Assembly: GCA_033557465.1 (NCBI GenBank)
Contig: CM066037.1
Location: 208,567,156 to 208,631,155, forward strand
Reading direction: 5' to 3'
Origin: Ichthyophis bannanicus
Taxonomy: Eukaryota; Chordata; Amphibia; Gymnophiona; Ichthyophiidae
Length of the DNA stretch: 64,000 bases
Position 1 is the first letter of the stretch. Each line of letters starts with the position of its first letter. Positions 32,020 through 42,662 of this stretch are shown piece by piece. Made by a program: the position numbers and the translations under genes. The notes beneath the pieces are model-generated. The model was not told where the DNA came from. It searched no databases and saw nothing but the letters and a program-made list of their open reading frames with translations.

Positions 32020-33965
32020 ACCGTGATTATTCTGGAAAAACAGACTTTATTTGATAGTTTTTGACCAATTACCAACCCAACACAGGCCATGTTTCGCTAA
32101 CCTTCATCAGGGGCAAATCAGGTAAAGGTACTAAAACATAGAAGGACATAAACACTAATTATACAACATATCATAAAAATAGCGAGATAAGGACAGATAA
32201 TTAAACAACAATATGAATAAAATCATAAATATTTCTTAAAAAATAAAAACCATAACTACTTAAAAATATAAGTGTTTAAAAGGACATATATAAGAAGAGT
32301 AAGAAATGTATGGAACATAAATAACACAATTATAATTAAAATTAAAATGAAACAACTTTCAATTAATTATAAACATAATTGTGTGCTAATAGGATGATAA
32401 AAGCTAAAGAGAACAAGAGCGTGACAAACATATATGGTATATAATAATAAATACCTCTATCTTGAAATTGAGGCCCATTCAACTTGTGACCTTTGTTAAA
32501 TATAGTGTGCTCATATAACTAAAACAATAACAACATTGAGGTTAAATACCACCCATACCTATTTACATAATATTTTATGAAATAAATAGATGATATCTAT
32601 GTATGTGTAATCGTATCTTTCTACTTAAAAAAAAAAACTTTTATATAAAGAACGCAGCAGGAGCAATAAGGGACGTAGACCATATAATGTCTATATTCTA
32701 AAAACACATGGAAGGTATATACATATATATCTTAACACACATATAAAACATTAGTTGTAAAAACATAATATAAATGAAAAAAAAATATAAATAAAAACCT
32801 TATATCCCATAATAAATAAATAAAATTGTCCACCAGAAACTACTATTAAAACTCAAGTATTAATACCACGTCTAAAACCATGTAACCATCTGTCTCAGGA
32901 GAGAATGTACACAACCGTGTACTTGGAAATGTAAAACAGCAAAGAGCCTTTTAATTATCCTCAATCTCAACTGTATTAATTCCTCTTTATGTAAGTTATA
33001 ATATGGATCACCCTCTATGATTGTATAAAAAAGGATTGTGAAAATCGCTATCATCAAATGAATGTCATAATACTCTATAATACATATAAATCTTTCAAAG
33101 CTGTTTATGCACCCACACGTAGCATATTTCACTTCCAAAAAAAAACTAACGAAGGAAAAAAAAAAAAAAGTTGGTTTGTTACTCACAGAGCCGCGCAAAC
33201 ATTTATCATGCCGATCTGTAATGCATTCTAAAGAACGCCGGCTCATGTGCACATTTAACAGTGGTTCTAAAGGCGGGAACGTTGAAGAGGGATGGAACAG
33301 AGGGTGGAGCTATCTGATCAAAACAAAGCTTCAGGAATTGACAGATAGCCACGAATCGGGCACAGACAGAACAGCCGTGACTACTATGAAACCCTGTTTA
33401 TAAATAAATAAAAACCTCAACATGTGTCTCTACAAAACATAGATTTCACATCATCTAGAAATATTATATAGACCTAACCAGTAAAAAATATAGTAATATA
33501 TATATATGTGCTATCTCAGAACCTACTCTAATTATAAATAGTTGTATCTCATGGGCTCCAAAAACAATAGGGGAGCAAACTAGAGAAAATCATCCCTACA
33601 TAAAAATTATATTAAAAGGACTATTTAAAATTTTACCTTATCCAAGGGATGTATGTAAATAAATAGATAATTATAAACCACATAAACCTAGGCTCAACCC
33701 CAAAAACAAACCATATATTAGACAGGATCTGAAAGCGACCTACTTGAAAAACTAGGAAGCCTTTAGAGAAAGACAGAAAAATCCTTATCTAAGTTAAGGC
33801 CATTTGGAACTAATGAATCTAATAAAAAAAATGTACCTCTGTTCTAGCCTTAAAATGGTTTTGTTTATATCTCCCCCTCTCCAATTGTTTTTAACTTTTT
33901 TAATAACGAAAAATTTCAAATCTGTAATCTTATGTTGGTAATCATACCAATGGGCGACCAAGGGC
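32020..33965 (-). mobile_element. Penelope-like element, 3' segment (minus)
   Basis: The minus strand encodes the end of a GIY-YIG endonuclease near 33965-33800. After that comes a long AT-rich 3' region (33800-32120), and then cctgatgaaggttagcgaaa and catggcctgtgttgggttgg near 32070-32120, a word pair typical of PLE ends. The right part (33240-33420, minus) is richer in GC and might be a pseudo-LTR. Its far end adjoins the interrupted DIRS-A2 YR gene. Confidence 0.7.
33800..33965 (-). pseudogene. PLE GIY-YIG endonuclease C-terminus (minus)
   Basis: The minus-strand reading VAHWYDYQHKITDLKFFVIK, then KVKNNWRGGDINKTILRLEQ, continues to RYIFFIRFISSKWP. It matches the PLE endonuclease end, where a RGGD-like turn and an E...WI..L segment are usual. 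It meets the plus-strand segment below at 33965. Confidence 0.7.
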
Positions 33966-34515
33966 TTTTGATTAAGAAAGAAAAAGAGGGTTTTTCCACC
34001 ACTCTCTACAGGAAGCCCACTGATAGGAATCAGTTACTGCATTGTGACAACTTCCACAACTTCTCATTGAAGAAAAATCTTCTAGTGGGCCAGTTTCTGA
34101 GGGTCAGAAGGGATTATTAAAATACTGAAAAAGGAGTGGCATTTGATTCAAACCTTGCCAGCCTTCCAAGATATGTCTGACTATTGCACATAAGCGGAAT
34201 GTGAATCTACGGAATTTACTCGTGCCTTCGGCTCTTACTGAAAAAAGATACTTGTCCAAGTATAAAGGACAGTTTCAATGCGGGAATTGTTCTGTATGTC
34301 TTAATGCATTACCAGTCAGAGATATATTTATTCACCCCACTACATATAAAAGGTTTTGTATTAATGATTTTTCTTATTGTGATACTTCTAATGTTATTTA
34401 TGTAATAAAGTGTCTTTGTAGCAAACTATATGTTGGTAAGACTACCTGTAATGTTAAAACTAGAATAATGGAACAGAAGAGTTTAGATTATGGATTAACT
34501 AATTGGTATGATCAA
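33966..34515 (+). mobile_element. Penelope-like element, inverted 5' segment (plus)
   Basis: The plus strand encodes the end of the PLE RT and the first half of the GIY-YIG endonuclease, in opposite orientation to 32020-33965. The outer end (34501-34513, attggtatgatca) and the inner end of the other segment (33951-33963 minus, attggtatgatta) represent almost the same point of the element. Confidence 0.7.
33970..34515 (+). pseudogene. PLE RT C-terminus and GIY-YIG endonuclease N-terminus
   Basis: First segment (33970-34110): GLLIKKEKEGFSTTLYRKPT, DRNQLLHCDNFH and a GQFLRVRR end, which is the conserved C-terminal part of PLE RT. After a frame break, the second (34201-34490) has a Cys-rich linker (FQCGNCSVC), then VIYVIKCLCSKLYVGKTTCN and VKTRIMEQ, the GIY-YIG nuclease core with its YVG box and the catalytic-site Arg. 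PLEs use this endonuclease to nick target DNA. The RT palm (with the YxDD) is not present. It is a dead fragment. See 33800-33965 for its other half. Confidence 0.83.
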
Positions 34516-34555
34516 TATACAGTATGTAATAAACAGTACTGTATAGTGATGATAC

Positions 34556-34575
34556 ACATATATATATATATATTT
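34556..34575. repeat. Short (TA)n stretch
   Basis: An alternating ta run adjoining the tail of the SINE that follows. Confidence 0.7.
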
Positions 34576-34915
34576 ATTTATTTTAAAGTATTTGTATTCC
34601 ACACAACATAACCTAAGCGGATCACAACAGGACATACACAAAGATAACACAATAATGTACCTATAATAAAATCGCAAAATAAAATGTATAAAATACAATA
34701 AAAAGACAACACACAAGAACAAAAAATGTAATAAAACTTCAATTAAAAAAAAATCAAAGCATAAAACATAGAAAACTTCTCATTCAAGTTCAGTCCCTGG
34801 AGGTAATGGGAGATAAAGTAACTTGTTCAAGGTTAAGAGTAACAGTGGAAGATGCAGGATTTGAAACTTGGCTTTCCCAGTTCTCAGCCCATTGCTCTAA
34901 GCACTAGGCAACAAG
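34576..34915 (-). mobile_element. tRNA-derived SINE with L2-like tail (minus)
   Basis: On the minus strand the head has ttgcctagtgcttagagcaa (A-box-like) and gtttcaaatcc (B-box-like, 34855-34870). The body includes cttgaacaagttactttatc. The end runs aatacaaatactttaaaata followed by (aaat)n. It is similar in plan to the SINE at 27505 but from another subfamily. Confidence 0.78.
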
Positions 34916-34999
34916 TGCAAAATCTACCATAGACAAGTATGAGCGAAGCTGTCTAATGCAGCGCAAACACATAAACGAGACCATGACTTCAGAGAAAAC

Positions 35000-35296
35000 T
35001 TGAAGCACCAATAACTTAGAATCTAGATGGAATTTCAAGCTATAAGAGGAGATTTGCTTTGGCTTCAAATCTATGCCCATAATCAAAAGAATGCCTCTGT
35101 TTCGAGATCCTTCTATGTACTTCGTAAGATTATTCATAATTTGTATATAGCTCCCCCGGTTTCTTCCATGTTTACTACCCCTGTTCCATGTAAACTCAAT
35201 GTGACCTGTTACATTGTAGTATGTTCTGTTTTAACTGTAAACCGCACTGATTATAATAGTGCGGTATATAAGAAATATAAATAAATAAATAAAAAC
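35000..35296 (+). mobile_element. L2-like LINE 3' end
   Basis: The plus-strand sequence ends in gtaaaccgcactgattataa, tagtgcggtatataagaaat and (aaat)n, i.e. the L2 tail type with the inverted words ccgcact / agtgcgg forming a small hairpin. No coding region is found in it. The 5' boundary is an estimate. Confidence 0.65.
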
Positions 35297-35495
35297 TGCT
35301 GAAGCTATGTTAAACTATGTTAATCCACTGTCAAAGCTATGTCAAAACTATGTTAATCCACTAACAATGTTCCTTGTAAAAGTTATATTCACATCCTGTT
35401 CCTTCTTGATGTAACTGTTCGTTAATTGTAAACCGATTAGGCAGTATTAAAAAAACCAAAAAAAACCCAACATATAAATAAATAAATAAAAATAA
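35297..35495 (+). mobile_element. Second L2-like 3' end with a short internal duplication
   Basis: It begins with a tandem pair of gctatgttaaactatgttaa-like 27-bp units (35307-35362) and ends with ttgtaaaccgattaggcagt and a (taaa)n tail at 35475-35495. It lies directly after the previous tail, so two LINE-type 3' ends follow one another in the same orientation. Confidence 0.6.
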
Positions 35496-36329
35496 AAGCT
35501 CCGTTCTTCCTGGTTTAGTTGAATATGCTGGTAGACCAGCTTTCAACTAGTAGTAGTACATTAGAACAGTTTACATCAACTGAGCACATACAGATATTTA
35601 GAAGTTAAAATCATGGAAATAAGGGGAAAGGAACAGGAAAGCAAAGGCAAGTTGGAGTCATGGAAGAACCAGGATGGAGGCACAGAAAGTAAATGTAGAA
35701 ACAGAATGCTCCCTACTACTGTTACAACCCTACTGATATCAAACTGAAACAACTGCTGATCTTTTTGCCTAGGCACCCTATATCAGACCAAATGTTTGTT
35801 TAAAAAGCCAAATTTTCAGCCCAAGCATGAAGGCCAAATAGATGGCATTTGCGTTCATGTAAGCTACAATGGAGTTCCAGGGAAAGGTGCCATACAACTG
35901 AATGCCAAGTGATGGATATATGGCTCACAACTTAAATTGTGAAGACCTTAGAGAGTGTACTGGGGAAAAGGAAATGAGAAGATTCTCACTCAGTGAGAAG
36001 AGCTTTTATTTCGGCAGGCCTTTGATAGCTTCATGTAATATATGTTTTATATTGCATTTGTTTATAGCAGTGACAGTCTGCGCTAGTAGTGCTCCTTTTA
36101 TTGACAGGTTATTTATGTGTTTATGTTTTTATTGTTTTTTTGAGGGCTATTTTATATTTATTTTCATATTCTTGTTTTTAATTTGTAGCTTCTTACTTGT
36201 GTCATTATTTTTCCTTTTTAGTATTTTATATAACAATGTGTATGTTTTACTGTGATCTACCAAGACACTAGGATTGTTTGGAATATAAATGTTTAGATAA
36301 TTCTGACTTTTTAAATTTTTATTTAAGGG
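35496..36329. other. No recognisable gene
   Basis: AT-rich DNA with only short frames and no conserved motif. The stretch 36040-36250 is T-rich. Confidence 0.45.
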
Positions 36330-36660
36330 CCTGAAATTCAAAAGGGTTTTATGTAGTTAGCAGGACCTACTAACCACATAAATCCCGTTGAGCCTGATAT
36401 TCAAACGCACTAACCACCCAGTGCCTTGGCACAATCTGGATAGTGCTGGTACCCTTCTGGTAGTGCAGTCCTGATACCTATCTGGTCAAGAGCTATTTTC
36501 AGCCAGCTAACCAGATAGATAACCGCATAAAGTTAGGATATGTCAATGACTGCCCTACCTTTAGGCAGTTTTTCTATCTGCTTAGTGGCTGACTATCGCC
36601 ACTGACCGGATAGCAACGGACATCAGTGGTGAAACCGGATAGGAGCACCAGGGATGAATA
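36330..36660. repeat. Unclassified dispersed-repeat-like segment
   Basis: Words such as gagcctgatattcaaacgca, cagccagctaaccagataga and accgcataaagttaggatat have the style of a short interspersed repeat, with many near-palindromic ccggata/ttatccg-like motifs. No tail or duplication marks its limits. Classification is open. Confidence 0.35.
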
Positions 36661-37250
36661 TATTTTCACCTTTGCCCATGGCAGCCAGGCCCTTTACAAG
36701 CACTGACTGCCACAGGCTGAATTTCGGGCCCCAAGATTTTACATTTAATCTTGAGAATGAGCCAATGGAGCTCCTTGAGAAGGGCTTTAACATGATCATG
36801 CTTGCGAGGACTATAATAAAGCTTGGTGGAAGTGTTTTATATGAGTTGAACGTGTTCCATTACCACTCCTTAAGCTCCAGAGTAAAATGCATTGTCACAG
36901 TCAATTCTATTAGGGACTAATAGAATATTTAGGTCTTTCTAAAAACAGATAGAGAAGGCATAGTTGTATTAGGAAAAAATAGTTTGGGGGGATTTTTTTT
37001 TTTTTTTTTTTTATTACCATTGAGACATTAAAGGCAAAGGTCAGTTGGCATCTAATATGGATGTGCACCTTTAAAAAATTTTGGTTCACTTTGTGTTTGG
37101 TTCAATCACCCATTTGACTAGTTTTTAGAGTCTGAACTATTTGGCTCATTAGGCCCATTAAAATTAATGGGGCAAGCAATTTTGCACTCTAAAAGTGAGG
37201 TTTTCCATCAATTTTTAAAGTTTACTTAAAACTTGCTGTGGTATCTGCCA
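36661..37250. other. No recognisable gene; T-run at about 36988-37011
   Basis: A short open frame at 36654-36920 has no family resemblance I know. A run of about 20 T near 37000 is the only clear feature; it could be the tail of a minus-strand retroposed fragment. Confidence 0.35.
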
Positions 37251-37254
37251 CAGA

Positions 37255-38165
37255 GGCAACAGAATTCCAAGATAACAAGAGTGGTATGAAGACTTCACGG
37301 CAACAAAAAAGGAGTAACGGTCATTAACAGTAGAATGAAGACCACAAGGCACAGGAAGGGGGGCAAATCAGCACCAACATTGGCATGTTGGTGTGAAGAC
37401 CCCAAAGTACCAAGAGAAGAGTAAAGCAGAATCAACACTGGCATGAAGATCCCAAATCCTCTGGGCATGATGCAAAGAAGTACCAGGAGGGATAGGTCAG
37501 AGTTAGAGTTCTGTGAGAAAACAAGTCTGTTTGAGGGATGCACAAAGGAGTAGTCACATGACTTCATAGATAGGTTCTTGCCATCAAATTCTCCTGGGCA
37601 AATCTATCTTCTGTCACACTGCCCGAAGGATTTAGATATCCTTCTTTGAAAGGAAGATTGGAATACAGCCTAAACATTTATCTGTACTTTTGCCCAGGCT
37701 GTCACCATGGAGCTGCTATTGACTAGTTCCAAAAGCTGTGTTTGGGACTGGTCAATAGTAGCTCCAACAAGACTTTTACATGTAAAATCAATAAATAAAA
37801 CAGCGACGTGATGACCCCCAAGGCATAAGGATACATTGGTATGAAAACCCCAAGGCAATGAGGATGAAATGTATGGGCACTGGTGTTCTGTGTGCATGGG
37901 GGGGGGGGGGCTGATTATTTCAAAAGATCCAGCCAATGGATTCAGTGGGAAAGCTAGGATTCTAAGCATCATCAATACTCAAGGTCTCATGAGATACCTG
38001 GATGCACAAAATTTGTTAGCTTTAATACTGTTATCCTGGAGGGTACTTGGTAGAAGGAACATCTATCATTTCCTCTCGGTACTGTAGAGGGAAGACGACT
38101 CCAAAGCATGGTAGAAAGAAAAGCGGTACAAGCAATGGCAGAATGAAGATCCAAGGCAAACTGAG
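37255..38165. repeat. Degenerate tandem array with atgaagaccccaaggca-like core
   Basis: Repeated words gtatgaagacttcacggcaa, gaatgaagaccacaaggcac, gtgtgaagaccccaaagtac, gcatgaagatcccaaat, gtatgaaaaccccaaggcaa and gaatgaagatccaaggcaaa lie roughly 50-70 bases apart at first and more sparsely later. This is an old minisatellite with heavy divergence and a poor region at 37500-37800. Confidence 0.6.
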
Positions 38166-38279
38166 ATCTACATATAAAGACACTGATCACAGAGGAAGTA
38201 AACTGATGGCATGGTCCTTACCATCAGAATGGCAGATCACATGGATCATGTATAAGCAATATTAGGAAGAGGCAGAGAA

Positions 38280-38920
38280 TGGAGAAGGGCATAGAAGCTG
38301 CTTTATCAAAAGCTAGAAGGATGCTTGGGTGCATACGGAGAGGAATGGCTAGCAGAAAAAAGGAGGTGATAATGCCTCTGTATAAGTCTTTGGTGCGACC
38401 TCATTTGGAGTATGGTGTGCAATTCTGGAGACCGCACCTTCAAAAGGATGTGAACAGGATGGAGTTGGTGTAGAGGGTTGCTACTAAAATGATTAATGGG
38501 CTTCATTATAAAGCATATGAGGACAGACTTAAGGATCTTAATATGTACACCTTAGAGGAAAGGCGGGATAGAGGTGATATGATTGAGATGTTTAAATACC
38601 TCCGTGGCATAAATGTTCAGGGAGAGAGCCTCTTTCAATTGAAAGCAAGTTCTGCTACGAGGGGACATGGGATGAGGGTGAAGGGAGAGAGATTCAGGAG
38701 TGATATGCGGAAATATTTCTTTACGGAAAGAGTAGTGGATCCATGGAATAGTCTCCCAGTGGAGGTGGTAGAGATGAGGACAGTAACTGAATTCAGAAAA
38801 GCATGGGACCAACACAGAGGATCTCTAAAGGTAAAAAGTGGACTGTTGTATTTTATGGAAGGACAGACTAGATAGGCCATGTGGTCTTTTTCTGTCATCA
38901 TGTTTCTATGTTTCTATTCC
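38280..38920 (+). mobile_element. CR1 LINE, family X, 3' fragment
   Basis: The plus strand encodes the end of CR1-X ORF2: ARRMLGCIRRGMASRKKEV, YKSLVRPHLEYGVQFWRP, then after a stop at about 38471 LHYKAYEDRLKDLNMYTLEE, FKYLRGINVQGESLFQL and DPWNSLPVEVVEMR. It ends with the family-X 3' end, ggccatgtggtctttttctg then tcatcatgtttctatg. Strongly 5'-truncated; a dead copy. Confidence 0.85.
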
Positions 38921-40408
38921 AGGAACCTCCCTAGTTACATCATTATAAGGCGGCATAAAAACCTGTAAACTAAGTATAAATCAAAGCACGACTACAACCA
39001 TTGTCTTTAAAGGTCTATCCATGATATCCCTTTCAAAACACTTTTTAACTTCCCCTTCCTGTCTCCACCAGTCTCTCTCTCCCCCTGCAGCCAGTCCCCA
39101 CCAGTCTCAGTCTCTCTCTCTCCCCCTTCCATCTCTCTCTATTCCACCCAACTAATTCCTACCAGCCTCTCTCGCCTTTTTCTCTTTTCTGTACCCTATA
39201 GACCTCCTAAAATGGTATCACAGATCCATTGGTGTTCACAGACCACAGGTAGGGACCCACTAAGCTAAAGGATATAAATAAGCCAAAAGCTTATTTGTAT
39301 TTCACAACTAAATTTTGTAAAAATGAGCATTCTCTTATGAACAATTTTGGGGGTTTGTGCATAAGGCCCCAAGGCACAAGGTGGTATTGTCCAAAGAAGA
39401 CCAGTGCCTACCATGCAGGAAGCCCAAAGGAGCAGGAGGAAACTGGGTAGCCAAATATACAAAACAAAAGCAGATGCAAAATTACCTATTCATACTAAAG
39501 AATCAAATATAAAGAAATGTGAAAAGACGGGTTTTGAGTTAAAATTTAAAAAATAATGTGCTGGCAACAAGCATGGAATAATAAAGAAAGAAGAGCAAGA
39601 TAACTAATACCACAAACTAGGAAACATATTTCTTCTTCAATCAACTTAACTGATTATAAGCCCAATTTTGTAGAGGGTGTCTAGATCAGTAACCAAATAT
39701 TTAGGTATGTGCATCTAAAAACGCAACAGCATTTTCTAAAAGACTTGCTAAATGCAGAGCCTTTTATAAAATATATACAGTGCTGTGGAAAATACACATG
39801 TAGTTAGCAATAGGCACAACAGAGGAAGCCATTTTAGAAAACGATACGAAGAGGGGAAAAAAAAAAAAAAGGAGCGTGGCATCACTACAGGGCTTTGCAC
39901 GTTTAAGTGTCAGAACTTACATATATATGTGGTGATTTTGCCACCTAGGGCCAACCCTACCACTAGGTCATTTAGAGTGGCACCATTTGGGGAGAAGGCC
40001 CAATCACCATGGCTGCCTTCTACTCGCAGGAATCATTTTGCTATGGGCAACATTAAGTGAAAAAAAGTATACATAGGGTTCAGTGGGGATCTTGAGTGCT
40101 GCTGGGAAGAGCAGAGAGAGCCCTAGGTTGTGTGGGGCCAGGCTGTTTGAGACCGTGTTGGTTTGGAGGTGCTTCAGTGCAGTTAGAGGTGTGGCTGTGC
40201 TGATGAGGCATTTGCAGTGGAGCACTCAAGCTTTAGTATTGGCCTGTGAGGCAAGTGATGAGAATCGTCCTGAAGGACCTGGAGTTGGAGTGTTGTGCGC
40301 TGTACCAGTGGAGCTGGAAGAATTACTTCTGTAAAGCAGGAAGGATCACACCCTGCATGACTGAGGCATCAAAGAGGATCCAGCCTGGAGAGCAGTACTC
40401 AAGGTCAC
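38921..40408. other. No recognisable gene; pyrimidine-rich array at 39055-39185
   Basis: Positions 39055-39185 hold imperfect repeats of gtctctctctccccc and ccaccagtctc. The rest shows short frames only. An A-run lies at 39857-39870. The last 300 bases before 40409 are GC-richer and form the target of the L1-type insertion. Confidence 0.45.
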
Positions 40409-40422
40409 AAAGATTAAAGAGG
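40409..40422. repeat. Left target-site duplication of the L1-type insertion
   Basis: The 14-bp word aaagattaaagagg occurs here and at 42026-42039, immediately after the A-rich tail of the insertion. Confidence 0.85.
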
Positions 40423-42025
40423 ACGGGGGGAGTGGTTACCTCTAAGATGGCGGCGTGAGTGTTTCCTTGTATTATGCCAAAACGCAAGGGTAAGCACAAG
40501 GCTCTGCCCGCGGAGCTGTTGCCTGCCGTTACCTCAGGTCCTATGGACCGTTTTGTCTCAATTTCGGAGCAGAAGAAGGGGGAGATTAGAGCGGGCGCCG
40601 TGGCACCGGTGGAGGCAGACCCGGTCTCACCTGCCCTTGAAGTATCTCTCTCCCCGGATGAACGACCGCCTCCTCTGCGCTCAGCCCTCCTGGAACCTCT
40701 TCTATCGAGTGGTGAGTCAGCCTACCCGGATGGAGTGGGAGCAGTCTTGCTGGTGCGGGCCCCGATTGATTTGAGTTCCGGAGAGTCCTCCCTGGCATTG
40801 GAGGTTGTGGATGGGTCTGGTTGGCAGTTGTTGGAGACGGAGGTGAATTTACAGCTTAATGGAGTTTCAGCGGTGGGGAGTTCCTCGGCGGTTGTAAATT
40901 TGCCTCGGATTGCCCCTTTGCAACGTCCTAAGGTGTTCTCCCTGGAATCCATTTGGGACGCGATCTCACAACTTTCTGCGGTGGTATCTCAACAGATGGC
41001 CATGTACTCCCAGCGTCTTGAGAAGTTGGAGACAGCAACAGAGGCTTTTAAGGAGAACTTGACTGCATGTGGTAAGAAGATAGTTACTGGTGAACAGAAA
41101 GTTTCCCAAATTTCGGTACTAACTGAGTCAATTGTCAAAGATAATGTAGCAATTCGGGGGAAATTAGAAACTTTGGAAAATGCTGTTGGGCGTCCAATAT
41201 ACGCCTGCTAAATTTTCTTATGGTTAGTAGTATTTCCCCTTTGGATTTGTTTAAAAGATATCTACATGAGTCTTTAGATGTGCCTGAGAATATACTGCCA
41301 CCAGTAGTAAAAGCTTATTTTCTCCCTGTAGCTAAACGTGGGGACCAGTTGGATTTGGGGGCTTTCAAAGCGGACACTCTTGATGTGTCTGCTTTGTTAC
41401 AGTCTCTCAAAGAAACTGATATTAAGGTTTCTACTCTGTTGGTCACTTTTGCTATTTCTTCTGACCGGGAGTGGGTTTTGAAGTTATACTTTAAGAAGCG
41501 GCACGTATTGTTTATGGGACAGAAAATTGCTATTTTCCCAGAAGTAGCTAGAGAGACCCAAAAGAGACGGAAGGCTTTTTTGCTCTTAAGACCTGGTGTC
41601 CTTTCTATAGGGGCTACAATGATACTTCAATTTCCTTGTAAATGCCTTGTGTATTATCGAGATAATAAGTATGTATTTTCTCAGCCTGAAGATTTATCTC
41701 TGTTTGTTTCATCTCACCTGCTGACTTCATCACCTTTAGGATAATTCATTGTTATATGGAATATGTTCTGAGCCGCGCCTCCCTCTTGGTGTTTGCAATA
41801 ATTTTTTCCTAATTATGGGATGAGGCTTTACCTAGCCTCATTTATCTATTTTCTTTACACTTCCCCCGTATTGTGGGCTAAATTAACCCTGTGTATAATA
41901 TAATCTATTTTTCCCTGTTTTTTGTTTATTCTTTAATATGTACCTTATATACGGTGGTGTTTTTCTGTACAAGCTTTTGCTTGATTTTGTTGTAAAATTG
42001 CATAAATATAAAATAAAATAAAAAA
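40423..42025 (+). mobile_element. L1-type ORF1-only retrotransposon insertion (HAL1-like)
   Basis: A 1.6-kb insertion with a short 5' leader (containing aagatggcggc), ORF1, about 280 bases of 3' UTR and an A-rich tail (aaaataaaataaaaaaa), flanked by a 14-bp direct repeat. There is no endonuclease or RT. In mammals, HAL1 elements have the same plan (ORF1 plus 3' UTR, no ORF2). Here the plan is read directly from the sequence; the name HAL1-like is by analogy only. Confidence 0.83.
40474..41744 (+). pseudogene. L1-type ORF1 protein, one frameshift
   Basis: The ATG at 40474 starts MPKRKGKHKA. The first part (about 245 codons) is acidic/Pro-rich and then likely coiled coil (YSQRLEKLETATEAFKENL, VSQISVLTESIVKDN and RGKLETLENAV), ending at a stop at 41209-41211. 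From about 41200 the next frame gives NIRLLNFLMVSSISPLDLFK, YLHESLDVPENILPP, TLLVTFAISSDREWVLKLYF and FLLLRPGVLSIGATMILQFP. This fits the RRM plus C-terminal domain of L1 ORF1 proteins, RNA-binding trimer-forming chaperones. One missing base around 41195 explains the break. No other damage is seen, which suggests a fairly young copy. Confidence 0.82.
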
Positions 42026-42039
42026 AAAGATTAAAGAGG
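42026..42039. repeat. Right target-site duplication of the L1-type insertion
   Basis: The second copy of aaagattaaagagg, after the tail. It overlaps the end of the A-run, so the first A bases are ambiguous. Confidence 0.85.
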
Positions 42040-42662
42040 CCACGATGTGAGAGAGAGCAGGTCCCAAGTTAAGAGGGGCAGAGATTGTGGCTCCTATTAG
42101 GAAGCTGAGCTTAAATGGTTATGCTGCATGCCTGAGGAAAAACTAACAAAAAACCCCAAACAAATCAGGAGGACAGCAGAGGCTTTATAGACTCTTGCTG
42201 GCTGAGCCAGTAAATCTAAAGGACCAAAGCCCTGTGGAGCAACTGGAGTAAGCAGAGTGCTGAGAAGCTTCATGGTGCCAAAGGGAAGGGGAAATGTCGG
42301 ACACCTTGGAGGGGAGGGGGATACAGAAAGGAAGGGGATGTGTTAGACTATGGAGGGGGGGTAAGTGCCTGAGCTGCACTGGGGGAGGGGCAAATGGCTG
42401 AAGGTTCGCCTATGGTATCTGATATCCTGGGGGGTGGAAGATTCAAGGGCAGGGGTGGGAAGGGAAGATGCTGGACATCTGGGTGAGGGAAGGTTAAGGG
42501 AAAGGGAGATGCCAAGTTCTTCCAAGTGACCCAGACAAGTTACTGTTGGAAAGAGGATGATGAGCTCAAAGAAGCATGGATCCGTCCCAACAGGACATTG
42601 TTATATTTAGGGCTTCTAGTTCTAGGTATTTACTCTTAGGGATTTTAGGTGTTTATTTCTAA
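42040..42662. other. No gene; purine-rich degenerate array at 42285-42530
   Basis: G-rich units such as gaagatgctggacatctggg, gggaaatgtcggacaccttg and ggggatgtgttagactatgg recur about every 60-90 bases, making a decayed minisatellite. 42540-42662 shows nothing further. Confidence 0.5.

Noticed and set aside
36654..36920. Small host gene of 88 codons
   Set aside because: No recognised family, no intron signals that I can support, and the surroundings are repeat DNA.
37255..38165. CRISPR-like repeat array
   Set aside because: Units diverge, spacing varies and the context is eukaryotic; it is a degenerate minisatellite.
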